Assembly (NCBI RefSeq): GCF_049065735.1
Contig: NZ_JBAKHD010000001.1
Coordinates: forward strand, 558,001 to 622,000
Source of the DNA: Paramesorhizobium sp049065735
GTDB lineage: Bacteria > Pseudomonadota > Alphaproteobacteria > Rhizobiales > Rhizobiaceae
Direction of reading: 5' to 3'
DNA: 64,000 bases
Position 1 is the first letter of the stretch, and every line of letters starts with the position of its first letter. The position numbers and the translations under genes are program-made. This document shows positions 15,945-24,765 of the stretch, piece after piece. The notes below the pieces were generated by a model. It had not been told where the DNA came from. It did not search any database and was given only the letters and a program-made list of their open reading frames with translations.

Positions 15945-18900
15945 TCAGTGGCTCTGCGCCGCCGGCGCATGGCCTGCGCCTTCCGGTGGAACGGGGATCG
16001 TCCCTTCCCCCGTATGCTTCAGCGGCTTGTTTCCGCTGAGTGCGCGCAGCAGCACGTAGAACACCGGCGTCAGGAAGATGCCGAAGGCCGTCACGCCGAT
16101 CATGCCGGCGAAGACGGCGATGCCCATGGCCTGGCGCATTTCCGCGCCCGCACCGGTTGAGAGAACCAGCGGCACCACGCCCATGATGAAGGCCATCGAG
16201 GTCATCAGGATCGGACGCAGACGCAGGCGGCTTGCTTCCACCGCGGCTTCCCTCGGTGTCATCCCGGCGAATTCGAGCTCTCGGGCGAACTCGACGATCA
16301 GGATGGCGTTCTTCGCCGATAGGCCCACCAGCACGATCAACCCGATCTGGGTGAAGATGTTGTTGTCGCCATGGCTGAGCCAAACCCCGGTCATCGCCGC
16401 CAGAAGCCCCATCGGCACGATCATGATGATGGCGAAGGGCAGGGCGAGGCTTTCATATTGCGCCGCCAGCACCAGGAACACGAGCAGGATCGCCAGCGGG
16501 AAGATGATCAGGTTCGAGTTGCCGGCAAGGATCTGCTGATAGGTCAGGTCCGTCCACTCGAAGCCGATGCCCGGCGGCAGCGTCTCCTGCGCGATCCTCT
16601 CGATCGCATCCTGCGCCTGTCCGGACGAATAGCCCGGCGCGGGCCCGCCATTGATATCGGCGGAGAGGAAGCCGTTATAGCGGATCGTGCGTTCGGACCC
16701 GGCGCTTTGCTCGACATCGAGCAGCACCGCGAGCGGGATCATCTCGCCCGAGCTGGAGCGAACCTTCAGCTTGCCGATATCCTCGGCCCGGGCGCGATAA
16801 GGCGCGTCGGCCTGCATCCGGACGGAATAGGTCCGGCCGAACTGGTTGAAGTCGTTAACATAGAGCGAGCCCAGATAAATCTGCAGCGTTTCGAACACAT
16901 CCGTCACCGCCACGCCGAGCTGATGCGCCTTGGCGCGGTCGATATCGGCATAGAGCTGCGGCACGTTGATCTGATAGCTGGAGAACAGCCCGGCCAGCTC
17001 AGGCGTCTGATAGGCCTTGCCGAGGAACGCCTTGGTCGCCTGGTCGAGCGCTTCATAGCCAAGACCGTTGCGGTCCTCGATCTGCAGCTTGAAGCCGCCG
17101 ATCGTGCCGAGACCCATCACGGGCGGGGGCGGGAACATGGCGATGAATGCGTCCTGGATGCCGGCGAACTGCTGGTTCAACTGCATCGCGATGGCGTTGC
17201 CCGAAAGCTCCGCGCCTTTCCGCTCCTCGAAAGGCTTCAGCATCACGAATACGATGCCCGCATTCGAGGAGTTGGTGAAGCCGTTGATCGACAGGCCCGG
17301 GAAGCCGAGGGTCGTCTCCACGCCCGGCTGCTTGGCGGCAATGTCGCTCATCTTCCGGATGACGGCATCGGTACGGTCCAGCGTCGCCCCGTCGGGCAAT
17401 TGCGCGAAGCCGACGAGATACTGCTTGTCCTGCCCCGGCACGAAACCGCCCGGCACCTTGTTGAACATCACGAAGGTAAGGCCGACCAGCACGAGATAGA
17501 GCCCCATGATGATGGTCTTGCGTGACAGGATGCCCCGCACGCCACGGCTATAGCCGTTGGAGCCGGCTCCGAAGGCGCGGTTGAAGCCGCGGAAGAACCA
17601 GCCGAACACCCCGTCCATGACGCGGGTGAGCCAATCCTTCGGCGCGTCGTGGCCGCGCAGCAGCATCGCCGCCAGCGCCGGGGAAAGCGTCAGCGAGTTG
17701 AAGGCCGAAATGACCGTCGAGATCGCGATGGTGAGCGCGAACTGGCGGTAGAACTGGCCGGTCAGGCCCGATGTGAAGGCGAGCGGCACGAACACCGCGA
17801 CCAGCACCAGCGCAATCGCGATGATCGGGCCGGAAACCTCGCGCATGGCGCGATAGGTCGCCTCGCGCGGGGATAGGCCTTCCTCGATGTTGCGTTCCAC
17901 ATTCTCCACCACCACGATGGCGTCGTCGACGACGATACCGATGGCGAGCACGAGGCCGAAAAGGCTGAGCGCATTGATGGAGAAGCCGAAGACATACATC
18001 ACCGCGAAGGTGCCGATGATCGACACGGGCACGGCGACCAGCGGGATGATCGAGGCGCGCCATGTCTGCAGGAACAGGATCACCACCAGCACCACCAGCG
18101 CGACGGCCTCGAGCAGCGTATGAATCACTGCGTCGATAGAGGCGCGGACGAACTGCGTCGTGTCATACGCGATCTCGTATTTCACGCCTTCCGGCATGGT
18201 CTTCTGCACTTCCTCCATCACCTTGCGGATATCGTCCGATATCTGGATGGCGTTGGAGTTCGGCGCCTGGAAGATACCCATGCCCACCGCCGCCTTATTG
18301 TCGAGCAGCGAGCGCAGCGCATATTCGGACGCGCCGAGCTCGATGCGCGCGACATCCTTCAGCCGCGTGATCTCGCCATTCGCCCCGGTCTTGATGATGA
18401 TATCGCCGAAATCCTCGACGGTGCGAAGACGCCCTTGCGCGTTGACGGAGAGCTGGAGATCGACGCCCGGAAGGCCGGGCGAGGCACCCACGGTGCCTGC
18501 CGCCGCCTGGACGTTCTGCTCGCGCACCGCCTGAACGACGTCGCTGGCCGAAAGGCCGCGCTCCGCCACCTTCTGCGGGTCGAGCCAGATGCGCATGGAA
18601 TAATCGCCGCCGCCGAAGATCTGCACCTGGCCGACACCGTTGATGCGGGCCAGCCGGTCCTTGACGTTCAGGACGGCGTAGTTGCGCAAATAGGTGATGT
18701 CATAGCGGTCGTTCGGCGAAAGCAGATGCACGACCATGGTCAGGTTCGGCGAGCTTTTCACCGTGGTCACGCCAAGGCTGCGCACTTCCGCCGGAAGCCG
18801 CGGCTCTGCCTGGCTGACGCGGTTCTGCACCAGCTGCTGCGCCTTGTCCGGGTCGGTGCCGAGCTTGAAGGTCACGGTCAGCGTCATCACGCCGTCCGCC

Positions 18901-19154
18901 GTGCCCTGGCTCGACATATAGAGCATGTCTTCGACGCCGTTGATGGCTTCCTCGATCGGCGTCGCCACCGTCTCGGCGATGACGCGCGGGCTCGCACCCG
19001 GATATTGCGCGCGCACCACCACGGATGGCGGCACCACTTCCGGATATTCGGAGATCGGCAGTGCGCGCAGGCCAAGCAGCCCCGCCACCACGATCAGGAC
19101 CGATAGCACGCCCGCGAAGACGGGACGGTCCACAAAGAATTTGGATAGGTTCAT
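15945..19154 (-). CDS. RND multidrug efflux pump, HAE1/AcrB-type inner-membrane subunit
   Basis: A 1069-residue proton-driven exporter of the AcrB/MexB/BepG class. The start MNLSKFFVDRPVFAGVLS is the usual N-terminus. Internal features are PVSIIGTFAVMYVFGFSINA, the TM4 proton-relay motif VVDDAIVVVENVERN with paired Asp, and LPPGIGFEWTDLTYQQ. Two large periplasmic loops give the family repeat structure. ATG 19154 has AGAGGGA upstream; an in-frame extension to 19376 would translate an A-family repeat and is rejected. It follows its adaptor gene and needs a TolC-like outer-membrane partner encoded elsewhere. Confidence 0.95.
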   Translation of the reverse strand: MNLSKFFVDRPVFAGVLSVLIVVAGLLGLRALPISEYPEVVPPSVVVRAQYPGASPRVIAETVATPIEEAINGVEDMLYMSSQGTADGVMTLTVTFKLGTDPDKAQQLVQNRVSQAEPRLPAEVRSLGVTTVKSSPNLTMVVHLLSPNDRYDITYLRNYAVLNVKDRLARINGVGQVQIFGGGDYSMRIWLDPQKVAERGLSASDVVQAVREQNVQAAAGTVGASPGLPGVDLQLSVNAQGRLRTVEDFGDIIIKTGANGEITRLKDVARIELGASEYALRSLLDNKAAVGMGIFQAPNSNAIQISDDIRKVMEEVQKTMPEGVKYEIAYDTTQFVRASIDAVIHTLLEAVALVVLVVILFLQTWRASIIPLVAVPVSIIGTFAVMYVFGFSINALSLFGLVLAIGIVVDDAIVVVENVERNIEEGLSPREATYRAMREVSGPIIAIALVLVAVFVPLAFTSGLTGQFYRQFALTIAISTVISAFNSLTLSPALAAMLLRGHDAPKDWLTRVMDGVFGWFFRGFNRAFGAGSNGYSRGVRGILSRKTIIMGLYLVLVGLTFVMFNKVPGGFVPGQDKQYLVGFAQLPDGATLDRTDAVIRKMSDIAAKQPGVETTLGFPGLSINGFTNSSNAGIVFVMLKPFEERKGAELSGNAIAMQLNQQFAGIQDAFIAMFPPPPVMGLGTIGGFKLQIEDRNGLGYEALDQATKAFLGKAYQTPELAGLFSSYQINVPQLYADIDRAKAHQLGVAVTDVFETLQIYLGSLYVNDFNQFGRTYSVRMQADAPYRARAEDIGKLKVRSSSGEMIPLAVLLDVEQSAGSERTIRYNGFLSADINGGPAPGYSSGQAQDAIERIAQETLPPGIGFEWTDLTYQQILAGNSNLIIFPLAILLVFLVLAAQYESLALPFAIIMIVPMGLLAAMTGVWLSHGDNNIFTQIGLIVLVGLSAKNAILIVEFARELEFAGMTPREAAVEASRLRLRPILMTSMAFIMGVVPLVLSTGAGAEMRQAMGIAVFAGMIGVTAFGIFLTPVFYVLLRALSGNKPLKHTGEGTIPVPPEGAGHAPAAQSH

Positions 19155-19191
19155 GTCACTTCCCTCTGGGAGTGTGATTTTTTTGAAATTT

Positions 19192-19397
19192 CGCACCCGT
19201 CCTTCCCCCTTGCGGGGATTGAAGGAGCGTTCGGCCGAAGGCCGAGGAAAAGCCAACGATTTGGCTTTTCCAGCGACGAAACCCGCGTTAGCGGGCGGAT
19301 GGGGGTGGTAAAGGCAGCGCGCTTCGATTGCCTGTTTAGGACAACCGTCACCACCCCCACCCGGCCCTTGGGCCACCCTCCCTGCAAGGGGGAGGGA
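19192..19397. repeat. Family A mosaic palindrome, long form (copy 2)
   Basis: This copy carries the same modules as copy 1 but is inverted: CCCCCTTGCGGGG, GGAAAAGCCAA / TTGGCTTTTCC, CCCGCGTTAGCGGGCGGATG and CCACCCTCCCTGCAAGGGGG. It fills the gap between adaptor and pump genes and will be transcribed with them, so it could modulate the adaptor/pump ratio. Confidence 0.85.
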
Positions 19398-19406
19398 AGC
19401 CTCCTG

Positions 19407-20624
19407 CTACCTCGCCGCCGTCGCCACCGGCTCCTCGCTCGCCTTCATCGCCACCATCTGCGGCTCGATCAGCGCGCCGGGGCGCACCCGCTGCAGGCCG
19501 TTGACGACGACGCGCTCGCCCGGCTCGAGGCCACTCTCGACGATCCGCAGGCCCTCGGCCGCCTCGCCCAGCTTCACCTCGCGATAGGCAATCTTATTGT
19601 CCGCACCGACGACAAGGACGAATTTCTTGTCCTGGTCGGTGCCGATGGCCCGCTCGCTGATGAGCAGTTGGCGCTCCGGCTTCGGCTCGCCCATCTCGAT
19701 GCGGACGAACTGGCCGGGGATCAGCCTGCCATCCTTGTTGTCGAGCACCGCGCGGACGCGCACCGTGCCGCTGGCCGTGTCCACCTCATTGTTGATGAGC
19801 TGCAGACGGCCTTCGGTCGCCGTGCCGGTCTTGCCTGACGTCGCGATCCGCACCGGGATCTGCTCGACGGCCGGCGCGCCGTTTTTGCTGGCGGGCAATT
19901 CGGCCAGCGCCTTCGCCACCAGTTCCTCGCTGACGTCGAAGCTGGCATAGATCGGGTCGACCGAGACGAGCGTGGTCAGGACAGGCGAAGCGGAGCCTGC
20001 CGCCACCAGATTGCCGGGTGTGATCTCGAACTTGCCGGCGCGACCCGAAATGGGAGCGCGGATTTCGGTGTAGCCGAGGTCCAGCTTCGCCGATTGCAGC
20101 GCGGCTTCCGCCGACCGCAGCGAGGCTTCCGCCTCATGCGCCGTGGTCATGCGCTGGTCGAGGTCGCTCTGCGAGACGGTGCGCGAGGCGACGAGCTTGC
20201 GCCCGCGTTCCAGTTCGAGCCGCGCCAGCTCCACCCGCGCCTTGGCCGCCTCGACCTGGGCTTCGGCCTGCGCCACCGCGGCCTGGAACGGAGCAGGGTC
20301 GATGCTGACGAGCAGGTCGCCCTCTTTCACCAGCGCGCCCTCGCGGAAATGCACCGCCTGGATCGCCCCGGCGACGCGCGAGCGAAGCTGCACGCGGTCG
20401 ACGGCTTCGAGCCGGCCGGAGAATTCCTGCCAGAGGGTGACGTCGCGCGCCTCGACGGCGGCGACCGATACGGGAATGGCCGGGGTGGCTTCGGGGGCAG
20501 CCGCGCTGGTTTCGGCCTGCGCACCGCCGCCGGGGAGGTTGGTATAGAGCGCCACGCCGGAAACGGACGCAAGAAGGATCAGGCCGGCGCTCCATAGGAG
20601 CCGGCGAGGGGCAGTCTCAGTCAT
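19407..20624 (-). CDS. RND efflux periplasmic adaptor subunit
   Basis: A 405-residue membrane-fusion protein linking the RND pump to an outer-membrane channel. It begins with a hydrophobic signal/anchor (LLWSAGLILLASVSGVALY). Next come a lipoyl-like half (VHFREGALVKEGDLLVSIDP), an alpha-helical hairpin rich in Ala/Glu (about residues 115-175), the second half (YTEIRAPISGRAGKFEITPG) and beta-barrel/proximal domains. GGAG lies 8 bases before the ATG. It is upstream of the pump gene in the same operon. Confidence 0.93.
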   Translation of the reverse strand: MTETAPRRLLWSAGLILLASVSGVALYTNLPGGGAQAETSAAAPEATPAIPVSVAAVEARDVTLWQEFSGRLEAVDRVQLRSRVAGAIQAVHFREGALVKEGDLLVSIDPAPFQAAVAQAEAQVEAAKARVELARLELERGRKLVASRTVSQSDLDQRMTTAHEAEASLRSAEAALQSAKLDLGYTEIRAPISGRAGKFEITPGNLVAAGSASPVLTTLVSVDPIYASFDVSEELVAKALAELPASKNGAPAVEQIPVRIATSGKTGTATEGRLQLINNEVDTASGTVRVRAVLDNKDGRLIPGQFVRIEMGEPKPERQLLISERAIGTDQDKKFVLVVGADNKIAYREVKLGEAAEGLRIVESGLEPGERVVVNGLQRVRPGALIEPQMVAMKASEEPVATAAR

Positions 20625-20671
20625 GTGTGATCTCCGTGATCGGCGCTAGGGCCGGTACAGGTTAGAAGTGA

Positions 20672-21475
20672 TTAGTGGGGAGGGGCTCCCGTCTCCTGGA
20701 AAAACGCCTTGAAATAGTCGCAGATCGTCTCCCCCCATGGCGGACGGACGCTCGGGCACTCGCAATAAGCGGTGGGCCATCCCGTCTTTCCGGCCAGAAC
20801 ATGGTCCTGAACCAGAACGCCCGCCTCCCGCAGGCGCCTTGCATAGTTCAGGCTTTCGTCGCGCATCGGGTCGTCCTCCGCCGTCACCACCAGCGCAGGC
20901 GCGACCCCGCCGAGCCGCAGCGAATAGCCGGGCGCGGCGTATGGATGGCAGGCGCCGAAGCCGAGATAGTGCTTCCAGCCTTCCGCCCATTTGCATTCCG
21001 TCGCGCCGCCCTGCGTCTCGCGAAACGAGCCCGTCGCCACGCTGGGGTCCAGCATCGGCGAAAGCAGGATCTGCCCCTGCAGGCCGCCCAGCGCCACGTC
21101 CCGCGCCTTCAGCGCCAGCCCGGCGGCGAGATTGCCGCCCGCTTCCTCGCCCGCGACGTAGAGCGCGGATTTCTTGCTCGCGAGCGCCCCGCGGCCTTTG
21201 CACAGGCACCCCAGCAGCTCGTAGGTGAATTTGAGCGCCGAGGGGAAAGGCTCCTTGGCGGCATCGCAATAATCCGGCGACACCACCACCGCGCCCGCAT
21301 CGGCGAGCAGCGTCGAAACCAGATGCCCGCATTTCGCCGAGCCCTCCAGAAACGCGCCGCCATGCAAATGCAGCACCAGCGGCGGCGACTTCGCGCCGGA
21401 GTCTCCCCGATAAAGGCGCACCCTCACCGGGCCCGCATTGCTGTTGAGTGTCTCCTCTGTCCAGACCGCTCCCAT
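20672..21475 (-). CDS. Alpha/beta-hydrolase (HSL family) homologue lacking the catalytic Ser
   Basis: A 267-residue protein with the hormone-sensitive-lipase-like oxyanion motif LHLHGGAFLEGSAKCG. The Asp region VVTAEDDPMRDESLNYARRL is intact. The usual GDSAGG nucleophile elbow reads GEEAGG, so the catalytic Ser is Glu. The C-terminal His motif is also not evident (GKTGWPTAYCECPSVR). It is probably not a normal esterase and may bind ligand instead. It lies 47 bases before the efflux adaptor and reads into it. ATG 21475 (GGAG upstream) is preferred over ATG 21508. Confidence 0.8.
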   Translation of the reverse strand: MGAVWTEETLNSNAGPVRVRLYRGDSGAKSPPLVLHLHGGAFLEGSAKCGHLVSTLLADAGAVVVSPDYCDAAKEPFPSALKFTYELLGCLCKGRGALASKKSALYVAGEEAGGNLAAGLALKARDVALGGLQGQILLSPMLDPSVATGSFRETQGGATECKWAEGWKHYLGFGACHPYAAPGYSLRLGGVAPALVVTAEDDPMRDESLNYARRLREAGVLVQDHVLAGKTGWPTAYCECPSVRPPWGETICDYFKAFFQETGAPPH

Positions 21476-21553
21476 GATTCCTAAACTCCGCCTCCGCGCG
21501 CCATTCATCTGTCGGGTTGCAAAGGCTTTGGTTTATCCTATTGCACAGCCCTC

Positions 21554-21571
21554 CTGACACCCTTTTGTCAG
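21554..21571. promoter_or_regulatory. Inverted repeat in the divergent LysR/hydrolase promoter region
   Basis: CTGACA, a 6-base spacer and TGTCAG form an inverted repeat within the 218-base divergent intergenic region. LysR regulators usually bind such sites and control the divergent operon. The assignment is tentative because no T-N11-A core is obvious at this spot. Confidence 0.3.
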
Positions 21572-21693
21572 CAGGATTGCTGCAAAGCACAATGTGGCCC
21601 TAAGATGGTATTGTTTTGGGCCGTAAAAAATCCCAACTACGCCACAACACTGTTTCTGTGGGTGAACAATAATCGCATGATGGGGATGAGGGG

Positions 21694-22599
21694 ATGGACC
21701 AGCTAGCAGCCATGCGCGCCTTTATCCGGGTGGTGGAGGCGGGCAATTTCTCGCGCGCGTCGGAATCGCTGGGGATGCCGAAGGCGACCGTGACGAAGCT
21801 CATCCAGAGCCTGGAATCGCACTTACGCACCAAGCTGTTGAACCGCACGACCCGCCGGGTGCTGGTGACGCATGACGGCGCGCTCTATTACGACCGCGCG
21901 CTCAGGCTCCTCGCCGATCTGGAAGAGCTCGATTCGAGCATGGCCGACGCGCAAGGGACGCCGCAAGGGCGGGTGCGGGTGGAGATGTCGGGCGCGCTGG
22001 CCAATCTCGTTCTCATCCCGAACCTCTGGGATTTCAAGACCCGCCATCCCGGCATCCGCCTCGATCTCGGCGTCTCCGACCGTCCGGTGGATATTCTGGC
22101 GGAAAATGTCGATTGCGCCATCCGCATCGGCGAGATCACCGACCAGTCGCTCATCGCAAGGCGCATCGCGCAGCTCCACTTTATCACCTGCGTCGCCCCG
22201 TCCTATCTCAAGAAATTTGGCGAGCCGCAGCACCCGCGCGAGATCGAGCCGGATCACTACGTCGTCGGCTATTTCCGCGCCCAGACCGGCCAGCAGCTTC
22301 CGCTCGAATTCACACGCGAGGGCGAGGAGGACATGGAGGTCTTCGGTCGCTACCTCATCGCCACCAACGAAGCCATCACCTACCTCGCCGCCGCCGAGGC
22401 CGGCATGGGCATCGTCCAGATCCCCCGCCTGATGACCGAAACACCCTTCCGCGACGGCACGCTGCAACCGATCCTCACCGAATGGAACCGCGAGCCGCTG
22501 CCCGTCTTCGTCGTCTTCCCGCCCAACCGGCATTTGAGCAGCAAGGTCCGCGCGTTTGTGGACTGGGCGGCGGAATTGTTCGGGAAGGTGGGGTTGTGA
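21694..22599 (+). CDS. LysR-family transcriptional regulator
   Basis: A 301-residue regulator. The winged helix-turn-helix spans residues 1-60 (MRAFIRVVEAGNFSRASESL, then LGMPKATVTKLIQSLESHL), followed by a helical linker and a periplasmic-binding-like effector domain (about 90-295). GGATGAGGGG precedes the ATG. It is divergent from the hydrolase-adaptor-pump operon, so it is the likely controller of that efflux system. Effector is unknown. Confidence 0.92.
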   Translation: MDQLAAMRAFIRVVEAGNFSRASESLGMPKATVTKLIQSLESHLRTKLLNRTTRRVLVTHDGALYYDRALRLLADLEELDSSMADAQGTPQGRVRVEMSGALANLVLIPNLWDFKTRHPGIRLDLGVSDRPVDILAENVDCAIRIGEITDQSLIARRIAQLHFITCVAPSYLKKFGEPQHPREIEPDHYVVGYFRAQTGQQLPLEFTREGEEDMEVFGRYLIATNEAITYLAAAEAGMGIVQIPRLMTETPFRDGTLQPILTEWNREPLPVFVVFPPNRHLSSKVRAFVDWAAELFGKVGL

Positions 22600-22619
22600 G
22601 CGAACGGGGGTGATCTCTC

Positions 22620-23636
22620 CTACCTCACCCTCAACCCCGGCGCAGGCCGCTCCTCCAGCACCTCATGGCGGAAGCGGTAGAGGGCGGCGGGGCGGCCGCG
22701 GGTTTGGGTGATGGTTGTGCCGGTGGGCTCCACCAGATTGGCGCTTTCCACCAGCCGGCGGAAATTCTGCTTGTGGACGTGACGACCCGATATGGCTTCG
22801 ACCATCTCCTGCAAAGCGGTCAGCGTGAAATCCGGCGGCATCAGTTCGAAGACAACCGGGCGATATTTCAGCTTACCACGAAGGCGGGCAATGGCTGTCG
22901 CGAGGATACGCCGATGGTCGAAGGCCATGGGCCGTCCGAGGGAGACGGGCGGCGGGTGCGGCGCATTCCCGTCATTGAAGGCTTCCTCGACTAGCCCCGC
23001 TTCGTAGAGAAGCTCATAGCGTTCGAGCACCCGTTCCTCATCCCATGGTACGCCATCGAGGCCGAATGCCAGCCGCAGCCGGGTGGGGCGGGGAAGGCGC
23101 GACGCTTGCGGTTTCGGCTTCTCCTGAGCCCAGCGCTCGAGGGCAGGGAGGATAGTCTCCTCGATGAGCGCGGGCTTGCCGCCGCGCCAATCCTCCCACG
23201 GCAGAAAGGCATACCATTCCCGCCAGCGCCCGGTTTCGGCGGTCGGTCTTTCCTCGGCATTCACCGCCGCGCGGGTGAGTGCCAGATAGCCCACCGACAC
23301 GACATGCGCGCCGTCCTCGGCTGCGGTTTTATGGCGGCCCCGGTCGCCGAATGTATAGAGCTGTTCCACATAGCCGAGCTTCAGCCGCGTCTGCGCGCTC
23401 ACCCAGCCGCGCAGGCCCGTTTCGAACGTGCGATGGGCGAGGGGATCGAACGGACCGAAGGGGAGTTCGTCTAAAGCATGATCCCGCAAAGTTGCAGACT
23501 TTTCGGATAAGATCATGCGGCTGGAAGATTCGGGTACAGCGCTGGCCGGTGTGCAGAGAATGAGCGGCTCGTTTTCCGCCACCGCGACGATGGCGGCGGA
23601 GAGGCCGATTTCGACGGCGGTGGGATGACTCTCCAT
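22620..23636 (-). CDS. nadQ: NadQ-type NAD regulator (NUDIX plus winged helix) with an in-frame repeat insertion
   Basis: A 338-residue protein. A NUDIX-like domain (GLRGWVSAQTRLKLGYVEQL, then YTFGDRGRH) is followed by a C-terminal winged helix of the NrtR/COG4111 type (FELMPPDFTLTALQEMVEAI, HKQNFRRLVESANLVEPTG, RGRPAALYRFRHE). From memory, COG4111 proteins are called NadQ or NAD regulator and are predicted to repress nadABC in Rhizobiales. Residues about 39-55 (SRMILSEKSATLRDHA) translate a C-family hairpin inserted before the conserved LPFGPFDPLAHRT. The start overlaps the upstream phosphatase stop as TGATG. Likely target: the inverted repeat before nadA. Confidence 0.78.
   Translation of the reverse strand: MESHPTAVEIGLSAAIVAVAENEPLILCTPASAVPESSSRMILSEKSATLRDHALDELPFGPFDPLAHRTFETGLRGWVSAQTRLKLGYVEQLYTFGDRGRHKTAAEDGAHVVSVGYLALTRAAVNAEERPTAETGRWREWYAFLPWEDWRGGKPALIEETILPALERWAQEKPKPQASRLPRPTRLRLAFGLDGVPWDEERVLERYELLYEAGLVEEAFNDGNAPHPPPVSLGRPMAFDHRRILATAIARLRGKLKYRPVVFELMPPDFTLTALQEMVEAISGRHVHKQNFRRLVESANLVEPTGTTITQTRGRPAALYRFRHEVLEERPAPGLRVR
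23476..23518. repeat. Family C hairpin (copy 1), in frame inside nadQ
   Basis: GCATGATCCCGCAAAGTTGC followed by AGACTTTTCGGATAAGATCATGC matches the intergenic copy at 33580 almost base for base. The outer GCATGATC / GATCATGC arms are complementary. The frame stays open through it and continues into conserved sequence on both sides. Confidence 0.9.
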
Positions 23637-24151
23637 CACACTTCCAGCGGCAACACGAACGGCACGCCTTCGAACGCCTCCGCGCCGCGTCCGATGGCGG
23701 TCACCGCATCGACCATGCGCCCGCCGCGTCCCAGAAAATCGTCCGCCAGCCGCACCAGGCGGATATTGGGCGTGGCTGATGGCGCGCGCTCGCGCAGCAG
23801 CGTGGCGAGCTTGACTGCATCAACATCAGGATTGAGCGCACAGGCCACGATATAGGCTGCAGCCGTGGAGCGGGAAATGCCGGCGAAGCAATGGATGAGC
23901 AGGGGCGTTTGCCGGTCCCAGCCCCGGGCGAAACCGATAAGGCTCTCTACATGCTCCGCCGCCGGGGCGGTCATGCCGGGCAGTTCCTCGACGATATCGT
24001 TAAAGCCGAGCACCAGATGCCGCTCCGCCACGATGCAGTCCGGCCGCGCGACTGGCGTGCCGGTGTTGAGCAGGGTCACCATGTCGCGCGGGCCATGCGC
24101 AAGGGCGGTCTCAGTGAGGCGCGAGAGCGGTGAGACGACAATATGCGGCAT
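23636..24151 (-). CDS. Dual-specificity/tyrosine phosphatase-like protein
   Basis: A 171-residue cytoplasmic protein with the Cys-based phosphatase P-loop LLIHCFAGISRSTAAAYIVA (HCxxGxxRS/T). A general-acid Asp may lie in HLVLGFNDIVEELPG. The family dephosphorylates phosphotyrosine, phosphoserine or small phosphorylated molecules, and the substrate here is unknown. It overlaps the HD gene and nadQ by one base each, within a tight four-gene operon. Confidence 0.88.
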   Translation of the reverse strand: MPHIVVSPLSRLTETALAHGPRDMVTLLNTGTPVARPDCIVAERHLVLGFNDIVEELPGMTAPAAEHVESLIGFARGWDRQTPLLIHCFAGISRSTAAAYIVACALNPDVDAVKLATLLRERAPSATPNIRLVRLADDFLGRGGRMVDAVTAIGRGAEAFEGVPFVLPLEV

Positions 24152-24765
24152 CAGGGAGCCTCATTCTTCCGCGCCGCTTCGAGCGCATGGAAACGCGCGA
24201 GAAAATCCTCCTGCACGTTTTGCGTCGCCCTCGGCGTCAAGTCCAGCCCTTGCGGGTCGATCCCGCGCGGACGCCCGAAATATTTGACCGCCTCCGCCTC
24301 CGAAAAGCCCGCCAGTCGCGTCGCCTCGAAGAAGGCGGCAATGGTGTCGGCCCGCTTGATCAGCGTCTTGAGCGGGCCTGATGTCGCTGGTGGCAGCGAG
24401 AAACGCAGATGGATGGCGGTTTGCAGCCGCGTTTCCACCGCCTTGTAATCGCCGCCCACGGCGGTCTTGAACGGCGAGATCATGTCGCCGATGACATATT
24501 CCGGCGCGTCATGAAGAAGGGCGGTGAGCCGGTCCCGCACCGAGGCCTCGGGCGCTATTCGCGTAAAAATCTGCTCGACCAGCAGCGAATGTTGCGCCAC
24601 CGAAAAGGCATGGTCCCCTGATGTCTGGCCGTTCCACCGCGCCACGCGCGCGAGGCCGTGCGCGATATCGGTGATTTCCACATCGAGCGGCGATGGGTCG
24701 AGGAGATCGAGCCTGCGTCCCGACAGCATACGCTGCCACGCCCGCGTTTTTTCGCCTGCGGCCAT
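24151..24765 (-). CDS. HD-domain hydrolase, YfbR-like
   Basis: A 204-residue protein with HD-superfamily metal ligands: His in GDHAFSVAQHSLLVEQI, the HD pair in LTALLHDAPEYVIGDMISPF and Asp in IKRADTIAAFFEA. The layout matches YfbR-type 5'-deoxynucleotidases (EC 3.1.3.89). Placement between ygfZ and a phosphatase in an operon ending with an NAD regulator suggests nucleotide turnover, which is inference. Confidence 0.85.
   Translation of the reverse strand: MAAGEKTRAWQRMLSGRRLDLLDPSPLDVEITDIAHGLARVARWNGQTSGDHAFSVAQHSLLVEQIFTRIAPEASVRDRLTALLHDAPEYVIGDMISPFKTAVGGDYKAVETRLQTAIHLRFSLPPATSGPLKTLIKRADTIAAFFEATRLAGFSEAEAVKYFGRPRGIDPQGLDLTPRATQNVQEDFLARFHALEAARKNEAP

Noticed and set aside
16371..17525. 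384-codon open frame antisense to the RND pump
   Set aside because: Shadow frame with no recognisable motif, opposite a complete RND pump.
19155..19376. N-terminal extension of the RND pump frame by 74 codons
   Set aside because: The added codons translate the A-family palindrome. The normal pump start MNLSKFFVDRPVF has a good ribosome binding site at 19154.
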